The notes under the pieces: model-generated
Seen by the model: only the letters and a program-made list of their open reading frames with translations
What the model was told of the DNA's origin: nothing
Databases searched by the model: none
Shown: positions 32,790 to 42,769 of the stretch, in pieces
Position numbering within the stretch: position 1 is the first letter of the stretch
Layout: every line of letters starts with the position of its first letter
Translations under genes and position numbers: made by a program
Source: Hydractinia symbiolongicarpus
Lineage: Eukaryota; Cnidaria; Hydrozoa; Anthoathecata; Hydractiniidae
Reading direction: 5' to 3'
DNA: 64,000 nucleotides
Assembly (NCBI RefSeq): GCF_029227915.1
Contig: NC_079885.1
Coordinates: 19,109,001-19,173,000, forward strand

Positions 32790-33255
32790 ATCATCATGCA
32801 TATCCCGTGTGGTCTAGTGATCTTGATCTGTGGTCTAGATCCGGTGCTCTCACCGCCGTGGACGCGGCACAGGAGAATACAATTTTACAACCTTTCCTAT
32901 TGTCAAATCTTGCCTTGATAATTAAAGAAATGTAGTACTTTTGAATTGCTGATGGATTTAGTCTTTCCATATGTGTTTCATATGTATAACAAACAAGTAC
33001 AAATCTTCAATTGCAGAATAAAAATTAAGGAACATTGAAGAAAAATCTTTGCGTCGAAATGTTTGAAGGTTTTCGATAGGCATCCTTTCTCCAATATGTT
33101 ACTAACACTCAGATATGCTACTTGGTGCTTTGACAACTTTGACATCAGCATATCTTGCACTAGCTGTGTTTCTCACTCTTAAGTCGGCATTTAAGACATG
33201 TGAGAAACATTATCTCTAAAAACTTGCGGTGAAAACACGCGTGTACAACTCGGCA
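32790..33255 (+). mobile_element. SINE copy with tRNA-like head
   Basis: The head is about 32797-32872: cccgtgtggtctagtgatc, then ggtgctctcaccgccgtgg. The body follows with ttacaacctttcctattgtc and the end ttgacatcagcatat, then the 3' tail seen in 28676-29075. Confidence 0.55.
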
Positions 33256-33284
33256 ATTCTATTAGCCATTTTCCTATGCAAAAC

Positions 33285-33560
33285 AAGCAATTATAAACCT
33301 TCAATTACAAAGTAAAAATTGAGGAAGATTTCGGAAAATACTTTGCGTCGACATGTTTGAAAGCTTCGATAGGCAATCTTTTTGAAATATTGTACTAACA
33401 GTCCGAAATCCAGTTTGCTGCTTTGATAACTTTGACATCGGCATATTTGTGCAATGGCAGTATTTCTTAGTCCTGACTCGGCACTTAAAATATGTGAGAA
33501 ACGTTATGTCAAAATATTTGCAGTGAAAAAAAGGTGCACACAGCAGTGACAATAAAATTC
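33285..33560 (+). mobile_element. SINE body fragment
   Basis: Begins in the body (ccttcaattacaaagtaaaaattgagg) and runs to ctttgacatcggcatat and the common tail. Confidence 0.45.
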
Positions 33561-33585
33561 TCTTTGTGAAAGTAATATGATAATG

Positions 33586-33900
33586 CATACCTCGTCTTGC
33601 CTAGTGGTTAGTATTCGCTGCTCTGACCGCCGTGGCGGAGATTCAATTCCCCCCACGGGAGAATACGAATTGATAAATTTTCCTATTATTGAATCTTACC
33701 TCGACACTTCGAAAAATTATGGAGCAGTGTTAACTCATTATTGAATTTAGTCCTTCTAACAGAAAATGAACAATGCACTGCCTCAGCAATTATATTACCT
33801 CTTTTCCTGTGCATTAAGAACAAGTACAGAACTCTAGTTCCAAAATAAAAATTGGGGAAGATTTAGGAAAGTGCTTGTTGTTAAGGTAAGGTTGCGATAA
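33586..33900 (+). mobile_element. SINE copy with tRNA-like head, 3'-truncated
   Basis: The head 33590-33664 (ctcgtcttgcctagtggtta, then gattcaattccccc and cgggaga) keeps A and B boxes. The body ends early near 33890. Confidence 0.5.
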
Positions 33901-34279
33901 AGTGCACAAATGTGAAAATACATTTTTTTAGTTTTTGTAAGCGATTGATAAAGACGTTCGTAACACTAAAAATGGTGAAAATGGTTCTGATCAACTTTTT
34001 TCTAGAGAAATTGTTTCGCACAATCTGAATTTACCGGTTCTTCTCCAATAAGAATCATTTCTCGAGCATGAACATTTAGTTAGTTAGTGGGTGAATAAAC
34101 ATTATCCTTACGTACACTCTAAGCAGAGATAGGAAAATGTTCCTTCTAGCACAGTCGCGCACGCACATCGCGCGCACCCACAGTCAACTAAAACAAATTC
34201 AGTACCATGCCGTGCTTAGTCATGCATAACGGAGGTAAAGTCCCTATCATACAAAAATGTGTAAAGTTCTAGCGCACGT
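33901..34279. other. intergenic stretch before element B
   Basis: No gene. A purine/pyrimidine alternating patch cgcgcacgcacatcgcgcgcac lies at about 34145-34170. The strings gcataacggaggtaaagtcc and gcgtaagtggagtaaagtcc (about 34223 and 34353) form an imperfect direct repeat across the presumed left end of element B. Confidence 0.3.
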
Positions 34280-34430
34280 AGTAGGGGGGAATTCCCTTAT
34301 AGAGTGATGACGTCATCAAAAATCAACGCATGCGCAGAACATCAGTGCTATCATGCGTAAGTGGAGTAAAGTCCAAACTTGCTCTGTAATCTTCGGACCT
34401 TGTTGAAATCTGTATATATAAATGAGATGA
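34280..34430. other. probable left end of element B
   Basis: Contains the 14-bp palindrome tgatgacgtcatca (34305-34318) and acgcatgcgcag, strings resembling those at the ends of A1 and A2. Composition changes here from AT-rich to more GC-rich. Exact boundary not determined. Confidence 0.35.
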
Positions 34431-34965
34431 CTGTTGGCAAGGCTCGTGCAACAAAGTTGTTAACGAGGATCCCTGTGCACTCGGATATATACCGAATTGG
34501 TTCAAGATGCGAGGCATGTGCAACGGGACTGTCCAAAAGTATCCCCATACATGTACGTGCCGGACAGGTTCAAGGCGCAAGGAATGTGCAACAAAGCCGT
34601 TGAAAAAAATCGTCATATGCTAAGGCACGTACTGGACCAGTTCAAGACGCAAGACATGTGCAACAAGGCCGTTGACGAGGATCCCTATGCACTCTACTAT
34701 GTGCCGGATCAGTTCAGGACGTAAGACATGTGTAACAAGGCCGTTGGGGACAATTCCCGCGCACTAAGGCACGTGCCGGACCGTTTCAAGACGCAAGACA
34801 TGTGCAATTGGGCTGTTGAGGAGGAGCCCGAGGCATTCGAGTATGTGCCGGACCGTTTCAAGATGCAAAACATGTGCAACAAAATTGTTGGGGCTAAGGC
34901 CCATATGTCCCCGAAAAGTTCAAAACGCAGGACATGGGCGGCAAGATGTGTTCAATATGTAGGTT
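34430..34965 (+). pseudogene. 24-residue repeat protein (MCNKAV...VPDRFKTQD), broken
   Basis: About seven tandem units of 72 bp follow each other between 34444 and 34945. The unit consensus is MCNKAVDEDPYALxYVPDRFKTQD. Unit starts are near 34516, 34584, 34656, 34728, 34800 and 34872. One unit is 4 bp short (frameshift) and a TAA lies at 34722. This 24-residue helical hairpin pattern recalls DUF4116-type solenoid repeats with a Met-Cys added. It is the first gene of element B on the plus strand. Solenoids of this kind usually bind proteins; the target is unknown. Confidence 0.55.
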
Positions 34966-35096
34966 GAATTCATAAGTTATTATACAACCCCTCGGGGTTA
35001 TAAGATGAAATCAAAATACTACTAATAAAATGTGAATCAACTGTCAGAGAAAATTTGATATATTTGGAAGTGTAGTAGTCAAGACTTTTATAGCCG

Positions 35097-35444
35097 TCAT
35101 CGGTCTCTCCCTACCACTAATGGCCCTGGCAATAGTACAAGAATCGGAGATGGAGAATGATAATGAACGGAGGATTCAAGACCTTGATGCCTTAGAATAA
35201 ATGAAACACTGTAAGGACTGTGAAAGGGTACTTGACGAGTACGAAAGATGTACCTGCGGGCGGAGGTTTGCAGCAAATTATAAAATATTGTGCTGGTACT
35301 GCTACCACTGTGTAGCTCCACTGTGTACCCGTCACTGACACGGAGCCTACAGAGTCCATTTTTCAGGACAAACAGTTTAATCTTGTCCCTTGCCTGACTG
35401 TTCACAAAGGACGACAAATCCTCTATTCTGTATAAACCGTTCAT
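35097..35444 (-). CDS. uncertain ORF in element B, 115 aa
   Basis: An open frame starting MNGLYRIEDLSSFVNSQ with a beta-rich middle (KIKLFVLKNGLCRLRVSDGYTV) and SPSPILVLLPGPLVV at the end. It has no known domain. On the other strand 35201-35338 reads a 45-residue cysteine-rich peptide (CKDC, CTCGRRF, CWYC), so only one of the two is likely real. The minus-strand reading is longer and less biased in composition, hence the weak preference. Confidence 0.35.
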   Translation of the reverse strand: MNGLYRIEDLSSFVNSQARDKIKLFVLKNGLCRLRVSDGYTVELHSGSSTSTIFYNLLQTSARRYIFRTRQVPFHSPYSVSFILRHQGLESSVHYHSPSPILVLLPGPLVVGRDR

Positions 35445-35645
35445 AATCTCAATTCAAGTCACCCTCTGATCAGGCCCCACTTTACGTATAGTAAACTCGT
35501 TGTTACTGTACATGTTCAGCCACACAGATCACATACTCATGGATTTCAAGGCTATCCTACTATCCTGCCTTAGGTAGTCCTCAAATATAGTAGGTTTTTC
35601 AATATCAGTTATGTAGAGTTGTTTCATCTTTGCTTTAAAAAAAAG

Positions 35646-36576
35646 ATGAATATATATATTCGTACAATCCGAGAGCTAGGTACAAGTCTAACAGGGGAGA
35701 ATAGGCACTTGGTGTAACCAACTTGGAGCATCAGGGCCTGTTCGTGTCTACAGACTCGCACATTGAGGTGGCATTCCCTGAGTTTGCAAAATATGCCATA
35801 ATAATCCCCACCAATCTACTGAATGACTCTATTAGGGTAGGATGAACAGAGCAAGCATTGAACTACTGAAATACCCAGGTTAATTTTGTTACCCATTGCT
35901 CAAGCACTGCGTTGGGCATATGTGGTAAGCATCTTACGGGTTCCGTACTCCTTGTCAACTCAATCTTCAAATTCCATGTCTATTACCACATGCGTCGTAT
36001 CCTAAAAAGAATGAAGGTCCTCATGCCTTACGATGATGTGTTCTCTCAGTATAAAACCCCCTACTCAACATCCGGATATGCACAGATATGTAGGGAATAC
36101 GGTGCTAACCCAAATAGCCTGTACAAGTTCAAGGCTGTCATGTCATCATTGAACAGTAGTAGATGGTGGCCCCAAGTCGATGGCGGCTGGGCCAAATTCA
36201 TCATCCCCACAAGTCAGGGCCTAACATCGGAAGGTCTGACCAAGCTGCGGCGGGTAGCGTCTACGTGGCCTTGTTACTTGGATCACAAGCAGGGGCCAAG
36301 GCATCCTTAATCGGGTATGGTGCAGACAACTACACGGCAAGGCAAACTCTATTGCAAAAAATTGAAGCCATGGTACAACGCCAAGAGAATGCAGGGCATG
36401 ATGACACCGAATTTCAAAAGGTGCTTCAGTATGCCCGAACTCCGGTGAATTTTGCCGTCATGCCAATCGTTTACATGCTGCCTTCCGACATGAACCTCCG
36501 CATAAGCAAGATTGTAGGGTATAACAACATCCTCATAGCACCTGCCAATGTAAATGTGGGGTACAGGTTGACGTGA
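35646..36576 (+). pseudogene. unknown virion-type gene, frameshifted
   Basis: Readable pieces begin near ATG 35646 (stops within 60 codons). They then continue as LFVSTDSHIEVAFPEFAKYA near 35735-35800, LVNSIFKFHVYYHMRRIL near 35955, and, after a frame change near 36240, GSVYVALLLGSQAGAKASLIGYG and PVNFAVMPIVYMLPSDMNLRIS to TGA at 36576. The protein, about 300 residues if continuous, is beta-rich at its start and end. I do not recognise it. Location beside capsid and coiled-coil genes suggests a minor capsid protein, as a guess. Confidence 0.4.
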
Positions 36577-36905
36577 AGAACAAGTCCATTGTCAAGTATA
36601 CATGGAGGGCTATGAAATCACCAACCAAGCATACTATCAGACATTTGGCAGCTACCAAGTCACCACCCAAGCATGCAGAGCATACCATCAGGCATGTGGC
36701 AGTTATCAAACTACCCCCTAGGCTTACCGAGCATAATATACAGGCTATACCATATACGCCCCCAAAACATATCCAACCGCCCACGCCTCCTGATCATACT
36801 ACAGCAGCTGAACAACCAACACAAAACCAGCACGAGGATACCAAGGCCGTGTTGATTGCAACAGGGGTAGGCCTCATAATTGCATATATATGGTTTAAAA
36901 AATAG
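36573..36905 (+). CDS. proline/threonine-rich protein with C-terminal helix
   Basis: An open frame of 110 codons overlaps the previous stop by 4 bp. It is Pro/Thr/His-rich and ends in a membrane helix (AVLIATGVGLIIAYIWFKK). In another frame of the first half, the DNA encodes near-repeats YYQTFGSYQ and YHQACGSYQ (about 36628-36710), so a frameshift may hide the original reading. The helix at the extreme C-terminus makes it a candidate tail-anchored protein. Confidence 0.4.
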   Translation: MKNKSIVKYTWRAMKSPTKHTIRHLAATKSPPKHAEHTIRHVAVIKLPPRLTEHNIQAIPYTPPKHIQPPTPPDHTTAAEQPTQNQHEDTKAVLIATGVGLIIAYIWFKK

Positions 36906-36917
36906 CTAATATTAGAC

Positions 36918-37936
36918 CTATTTCTTTCCAACATATAGCACGACAAACCTTGCGGCAGCCGCGGTAGCCATGTGTTTAGCTGCATACTCGACGACTGTTG
37001 CTGCTACCCTGAGAAAGAAGGATACAACTGTGCGATGATGCAAGGCAATGCAGCACCTGCCTTACCTGCCAGATATTTCAAGAACCTTCCAAGCCTTTCA
37101 AACTGTTTTTCTACAAACCCTTTCCACCACCCGCCGCGGCACTTCCTCCTACAGCACGCGCCGCGGCACTTCCTCCCGTAATGGAGAGCACAAAGGTGGA
37201 GACTAGCCTCTTTTGTTTTGATTTCGCTATCATATGAAGTAATCTTATCTTTCAATTTTTTAATGTTATCCTGTAGGTTTTGAATTTCGAGCTTTATCTT
37301 CCTCATATCAATGTTCTCGATGGCAACGTCGTCGATGCCAACAAAGGAAGTATCGACAAAACCCTAAACTTCATATGCAAAATTTTGAATACCATCTATT
37401 GTTTCCAACTGGATCATCTCACCCTCCTCCTCGTTACCCGAAGCCTTCTCTTATTCAACACAAAGACATCAACTTCATTCGCAAGGTTCTGGGTCGTTGC
37501 CCTATTGGGTGTTTAATATTTAACAAAACCTAGAGCCCTCAGACGCGTAGGACCTAAATCCGTTTCTATAGTTTCAATGGATTTCAACTCACCCTTGGAA
37601 GTTGTAAGCACTATATCTTTAAAGACTTTCTCTCCCTTTGTTATCTGTCTAAAAATAAGCTGCTTACCTTTACCTACCCTAAAATAATCATAGTTTTTCT
37701 CGGATGCTGTCATATTCAAATAATTGCTAAGATTAACGTAAAAGACGTCGACATCGTCTTCTAAATTCAGTTCTTCCAACCCCACCCCCAATAGCCTACG
37801 TGTACCCAACTGTTGTCCTGACGTTGAAGTTCCCGATGCTCCAGGGATTTGCTGCGTTGACGGCGTATCTTCATATTCATCCCCCACCCTTATCCTCCTT
37901 CCCAATATCATCTTCATGCGTAAACACTGGATTCAT
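36918..37936 (-). pseudogene. coiled-coil and hydrophobic-tail gene divergent from capsid gene, broken
   Basis: Starts at ATG 37936 (MNPVFTHEDD), 38 bp from the capsid start. After frame changes it shows SNYLNMTASEKNYDYFRVGKGKQLIFRQ (37513-37917), a coiled coil MRKIKLEIQNLQDNIKKLKDKITSYDSE (about 37220-37306) and a hydrophobic end with WWKGFVEKQFERLGRFLKYLAGKAGAALP. The last part, in shifted frame, is also hydrophobic and stops at 36918. It is the position counterpart of 7877-8755. The amphipathic, alanine-rich tail suggests membrane contact. Confidence 0.45.
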
Positions 37937-37973
37937 CGGCATCCTTTATTTAAAAATCCCTTATATAATAAAT

Positions 37974-39234
37974 ATGAGTGCATTCGGAACGACCCTAGAT
38001 CCATACGCAGAGACGAAGCAGCTCTTCGGGATCAAAGGACACCGTCGACGTGTCCAAACATCTCACAAACCTTCAACGATCAACCAGAACGAAGACCTCC
38101 ATGTCCCAGAATGATGTCATTTTTCCAGCCAGTCTCAAGCTCTTATTTGACCTGACGCTGACGGGGACCAACACGAAACGTACTATTGTCAGCAACATTG
38201 GCAAAAGTCTGGTGCAAACTCTACGTATAACCCTGGAGGGTAACGAGGTATAAAATATCAGCGACTACAACATTCTGGCAGTGTACAAGGACCTCTGCCT
38301 ACCCAAATTTGATAGGGACAATAACCTCATTTTGGAAGGAATCAATCCCAATGACGGGACCATCCGGGCCCTGCAGGTCAGCGCTATTGATCACGTGGGG
38401 ACCAATGAGGAAAAGGCTATCGTCGCCGCCTATGGCAACACCTTCTGCATACCCCTTGGTAAGATGTTTGAATTGACCCGGGACTTACCTTTCTGTCAAG
38501 CGGGATTATACGACAGCCTCCAGTTTGTCCTGCATTTCGCGGCTTACGGTGACGTGATCAAAGATGCAAAGACTCAGGTCTCAGGATCAACCACAGCCAA
38601 GGCAGGGGATGCTGCCTATAAGATCACCAACATCAAGCTAGAATTTGACAAGATTACTCATGAAGGTCTCGCGAGGGCCATGATGTCAAGGTATGCAGGA
38701 TTAACCCTGCCCTACGAAAGGATCCTAAGAAGCAAGGTGGGGACCATGAAGAAAGCAGATAGCAGTTATAACCTTAAAATAGACACTCCAGCGAAAAGTC
38801 TAAAGAGCATTTTATTATTGTTCATAGACTCTGGAAAAGTGAATCCCTATGCTGGTGTAAACGAGGTGTTTTACAACCCAAAAATCAAGAAGAATAGTCA
38901 CACGGTGGAAGGTGACCCTAACGAGCTCTACTCACATGCCATGCTTCCCAAGGACCACCTGAAGCAGATTGTGAACCTTTTCGGCAGCCATGATAGTAAC
39001 GTGACCATTGGCCAATTTTTCAACGAAAGATACGCGTTGTGTGTCGATTTTAGAGCAAGCCTGGACCATGGCTTGCACGGATCCGGGAGACCACTACAAA
39101 GGCTTAGTGACGGCATCACATTGCACATGACAAAAAAGGACGACGGAACTCGGGATTTCAGATGCTATGTGTATTTGATAATGGACGCGCAACTGAATAT
39201 ACTTGATGGCAGGATTCATAGCGTGGAGCATTAA
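37974..39234 (+). pseudogene. major capsid protein-like gene of element B, broken
   Basis: Starts at ATG 37974 (MSAFGTTLDPYAE) and ends at TAA 39234, about 420 codons. A frame change lies near 38110 and a TAA at 38251-38253. From 38281 on, 317 codons are intact. It matches 8785-10057 throughout, with LPKFDRDNNLILEGINPNDGT, FELTRDLPFCQAG, KSLKSILLLFIDSG, DPNELYSHAMLPKDH and the end DAQLNILDGR. The double jelly-roll assignment is by family recognition. The stop is at a different place from those in A2, so the two copies decayed independently. Confidence 0.65.
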
Positions 39235-39237
39235 TAA

Positions 39238-39635
39238 ATGGCGACAATAGCTGTTATCGTAGCAGGTGCTGCGATAAACTCCCTGGCATTCAGTGGCACC
39301 AACTTTCTATTTAGTAAACTTACAGGAAACGGCAAGGCCGAGTGAAAAGGCACAATGAGGCAATGGAAAAGCTCAATGATGCCAAGGCACAGTGGATACG
39401 GGATAGACAAGCCAAGCTTGATTGGTTCAATGAACAACGAGAGATGCAATTAAAGTCCAGTAAAAGCCTGAAAGAGCTGGATGACGATATGTACAAATTC
39501 TATATCGCCTCGAACGAGAAGGCCCCGCAATTTTCCGACTATTACATACCCTCCAAGAAGCAACAGGATGGGGAATTGACCCTCATCGTCGGATCCTTGT
39601 CCCTGCTAAGCTTCATGGCATACAAGTACTTGTAA
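39238..39635 (+). pseudogene. small capsid-associated gene of element B, frameshifted
   Basis: Starts 4 bp after the capsid stop (MATIAVIVAGAAINSLAF). A one-base shift at about 39343 changes frame, and the rest reads WIRDRQAKLDWFNEQREM, FSDYYIPSKKQQDGE and a hydrophobic end LIVGSLSLLSFMAYKYL. Counterpart of 10063-10456. Confidence 0.5.
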
Positions 39636-39661
39636 GAACGTTTTTGACATATAATAAAGAC

Positions 39662-40024
39662 ATGTCAAAAACGCACGTTGTTACGTAAGAAGAGGCGGAA
39701 AAGCTAATATCTACTATACCCCCCGAACATCTCTGGACCGAACGCAAGGCTATCAGAATGCTCGTGAAAGAGAGCGGTCTATCAAAAAAGCTAGTAACCG
39801 ACTGGCTGTCCTGTCAGCTGCTCTGACTACGGCATATCAAGGGTCCGAAGCGTATAGACTACCCTTATTTCACCATTACAAGACCCAACGAAATGCACCA
39901 GTTCGATCTACTCTACATGATACATGATCGACTGTATGGCAATACTTACAAGTATTTTCTGACGGGAATTGACGTTGCCTCAAGGTACAAAGTATTTAGA
40001 CCTCTGCGCACCAAAAAGGCCAGC
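39662..40024 (+). pseudogene. DDE integrase, N-terminal part, element B
   Basis: Starts at ATG 39662 (MSKTHVVT) and is interrupted by a TAA after codon 8 and a TGA near 39826. It then reads YPYFTITRPNEMHQFDLLYM and YKYFLTGIDVASRYK, which contain the first catalytic aspartate (QFD) and the beta-strand ID of a retroviral-type integrase core. The match ends near 40024, where opposite-strand sequence takes over, so the C-terminal two thirds are missing. It follows the capsid and small gene, the expected order for this element type. Confidence 0.7.
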
Positions 40025-40025
40025 T

Positions 40026-40424
40026 CTTACAAACAGCAAAGAAGGCTCGGTATAGAACAGGTACCAAATCCGATAGCTTAAAATCCTTATCCTTGATGAC
40101 CTGATAACAGATTGCGCCATAGTTGTTCCTTTTAACCGCAACGATATGGAGCCCTAGGCTTTGAATATCGGCCTCTTGATTCTCGTCGATATCGCTCCTT
40201 GCGATTGTTCCCCATGCTTTTTTGCCTGACGCTACCCTGTTTAAAAGGTGTTTATCAGTAGGGTGCACAAAGCCTTCATAGTATTCTTTATTTCTAAACC
40301 TAAAATTGTCCGGGCATGTTGAGCAATATCCAGTCACTGACCCTGCCTGGATACAGCCATGTAGTACAGGTACCTGGACATCGTAGTTCACTGTAAATTG
40401 ATTCCTTTGTGCATAGGCTTCCAT
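40026..40424 (-). CDS. unknown protein with CSTCPDNFRFRNKEYYEGF motif
   Basis: An open frame from 40424 through the element B integrase junction; the natural end is unclear. A short beta start (MEAYAQRNQFTVNYDVQVPVLHGC) is followed by YCSTCPDNFRFRNKEYYEGFV, a C-x2-C site, and a mixed region with LGLHIVAVKRNNYGAICYQVI. No family recognised. It may be the remaining part of a gene whose end was lost with the integrase C-terminus. Confidence 0.35.
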
Positions 40425-40545
40425 CTTTTGATATACTTAATACCTCATATCTTGAAGCCAAACTGGTCAATAGAGGAGGGCTCTAAACTCCTGCTTTTAA
40501 TATGCTAATTTTACTACCTACAAGAGTAGTAAAATTAGCGCCCGT

Positions 40546-41363
40546 TTACGACATATCAATATCAAACATCCCCTCGAATAGATCCCGCGTATCATCGTCG
40601 GTTAACGTGAAGTGATTTAGGTAATAATTCTCAATGCCCAGGGTATCGTCCCTGAACCGGCACCAGGCATGTACAGCATTCGGATCGTCGCGTTCCGATT
40701 TCCTCACAGTCATCTCGGGGTACATCTCACCTAATGTGCTTATTCTTGCACCGAGTTGCCTGCGCTGGCATCGGATCATATAGTGCTTATGTATACCTTT
40801 TTCCCGTGCTCGTGGGGATCGTTTTTATCAACCACGCATAGCACAGTATCATATTGATATCGGTGTGGAACATGCCTATGCCGTAGTTCCGAGTTGTCTT
40901 CTTTAAGAGCACTAAGTTTTTTATCCCTATCCTCGAGCTCATCCCCGAGTGCCACGAGTTGGTTGCCGTTATCCTTAATGTCATCATCGAGGAAGGCCAG
41001 AGCCCTATCTCTGTCTTCGATGGCCTGACACTGCTTCTCAAGTTCTTCTTGTAGTTCTTGGACACCTGCCCTGCCCAACCATTTGATGACCCCTACAGCC
41101 TTTGGTTTCCTGGAACGGCGAACGATCTCTAATGCGCCTTCAAGTGTGACGAATACATGATGCCCATTTTTCGCCTTACCGAGAGGGCCCAGCCCATGTG
41201 CCCCCTTGCACCCTACTATTTGGGACCTGGTAGATAGGAATGCTGAAGGTAGAGTCATATTTTTAACCCTTTCAATACCCAGGAAACGCCCAAGATCAGC
41301 GCGTTTAAACATAATTTGATCCTGGTTGTTGGACAGGATCTCAATGGCTCCTGTGTTGAGCAT
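40546..41363 (-). pseudogene. BRO/MSV199-type protein with coiled coil and DUF3627-like end, frameshifted
   Basis: Starts at ATG 41363. The Bro-N/MSV199-like domain (FKRADLGRFLGIERVKNMTL, KNGHHVFVTLEGALEIVRRS) spans about residues 20-100. Next is a coiled coil (RALAFLDDDIKDNGNQLVALGDELEDRDKKL). The C-terminal domain begins YQYDTVLCVVDKNDPHEHGKK and, after a frameshift near 40780, continues MIRCQRRQLGARISTLGEMYP and HAWCRFRDD to the stop at 40546. The combination resembles iridovirus MSV199 proteins with a DUF3627-type tail. DNA-binding regulator by family. Confidence 0.65.
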
Positions 41364-41424
41364 AACTTGCGACGAAATCTTTCTAGTATATCAACGTAGG
41401 CCAGAGGTTTTCAACGTAGTCACT

Positions 41425-41989
41425 CGAGAATCTTCCACGTCCTAGGGTGCTCCAGCCTTACATATATAGGCATGCATGCTTGGACTTTTTCAATTTAGCC
41501 TTGATATCATCCCAATCGGATATCATGTTCGTTTCCTCGTCTATACCAGAAGAAGAGCTGCTTCTTCTGCCTCCTAAGGTTCTTGGGTAGAGCTGCATAC
41601 GACTGCGTGAGTAGCCAAAGATTATGCCTGGGATGCCTACCCGAAATGGACAATTCAAGTAGTGACTGTCGACGCTTGTCAAGGTCGTCGTTAGCAATAC
41701 AGTCGTCGACTATGAAGAGATTTTCCTCGCCTGCCAACAATGAGGAAAATTTTGCTATACATTCAAACAGCTCATTTCCTGGGTCTGTAAGGAACACTTA
41801 ATCATCCTTCCAGAGTAAGGCCCTTTCTAAATAGGTGGTACTCCAAAGTATAGTAGGGCACACTATCACTATATTGTGATCGTGTCGCCTATACTCATTT
41901 TTGAGGAGGTTCAATACTTGCTGCGTTTTGCCGCAAGAAGTAGGGCCTGTGAAGATTGCTGTATGAGGCTCCTTAATAACGTTCAACAT
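41425..41989 (-). pseudogene. packaging ATPase of element B, frameshifted
   Basis: Starts at ATG 41989. Walker A FTGPTSCGKTQQVL is at about residue 15 and Walker B NLFIVDDCI at about 85; QSYAALPKNLRRQKKQLFF follows. At least two frame changes occur (near 41798 and 41520), and a TAA at 41458 precedes a last stretch in another frame ending at about 41425. Corresponds to 583-1230 of A1. Confidence 0.7.
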
Positions 41990-42079
41990 TTTATTAGTAG
42001 TTCGACCATTTCCTATCGTGAATTCTAGGGACTATCGCAGCACATGAAGAACATATTAACACGCCACCGTGATTGTTCA

Positions 42080-42226
42080 CTAAAAAATCCCGGCAGGCCA
42101 GCCAGAGCTTAGTGTTTTGGTTCTTATATCCGAGGGGTACTGGAGTATATGTCCCTGCGCAACCCTTCCCAGATGCTTTACTGGCTTCGTGATGACTCTC
42201 TCTTCTTTTTTCTTTTCTTCACTCAT
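42080..42226 (-). pseudogene. N-terminal remnant of the one-helix membrane protein, element B
   Basis: ATG 42226 followed by MSEEKKKEERVITKPVKHLGRVAQGH, matching the array gene upstream of 11228. After GH the sequence diverges and stops at 42080, so the helix-coding part is lost. Confidence 0.5.
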
Positions 42227-42231
42227 TTATA

Positions 42232-42769
42232 TTATAGCACCATCCGAGGCTCTTCCTTAGCCTCAACCTCCTCCTCTTTCTTCTTTCCCATATGTCTCGC
42301 GGTATGCGCTGCTTCCAAGATAGGCGCTAAACACCTCCCAATAGTGCAGTATACAAAAATCCCGAGATCTGTCATACTATCCCGGATAATAGGGTCCTTT
42401 TCGATGTCTTGCCGGAGGCATACAGGCGGAGCACATGGGTAGTCAGCACTTTTGCTGTTTTTTTACCCTTTTCGTGGAGTTCTCGCTGTACGTAATCGAC
42501 ATGTACCTTTTCTACCGCCTCATCAGGAGCCTTGTCGATAAACCCTTCTGTTCATTTTTTCGGTAAAAGGTCCCTTTGCCTTTGCGTTTGGCCTCCTTCA
42601 AAGCCTGGCGTTTATCGATGGGTTTTTCTATCTGCTCATAGGTTTCTGAGGATTCGTCGAATACTCCTGCAAGATCTGAAATCCTCTTTATTGTACGGCG
42701 ATATCGAAAAAAGCAAAACGCGATTATGACATACGGTAAAAATATAGCGATGTACAAACACACTTCCAT
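42232..42769 (-). pseudogene. two-helix protein homologue of element B, broken
   Basis: ATG 42769 opens MEVCLYIAIFLPYVIIAFCFFRYRR, a membrane helix. IEKPIDKRQALKEAKRK follows, then a frameshift near 42575. The C-terminal region in another frame has an LGIF...APILEAAHT hydrophobic stretch and ends at 42232. Same gene as 2313-2894. Confidence 0.55.

Noticed and set aside
35201-35338. Plus-strand 45-residue cysteine-rich ORF (CKDC, CTCG, CWYC)
   Set aside because: It overlaps a longer opposite frame and has no support beyond its cysteines; recorded only as an alternative in the 35097-35444 entry.
37500-37560. Bacterial-type operon signals (Shine-Dalgarno, sigma boxes) in the elements
   Set aside because: The host is a eukaryote by the intron, SINEs and SECIS; purine-rich strings near starts are not meaningful.
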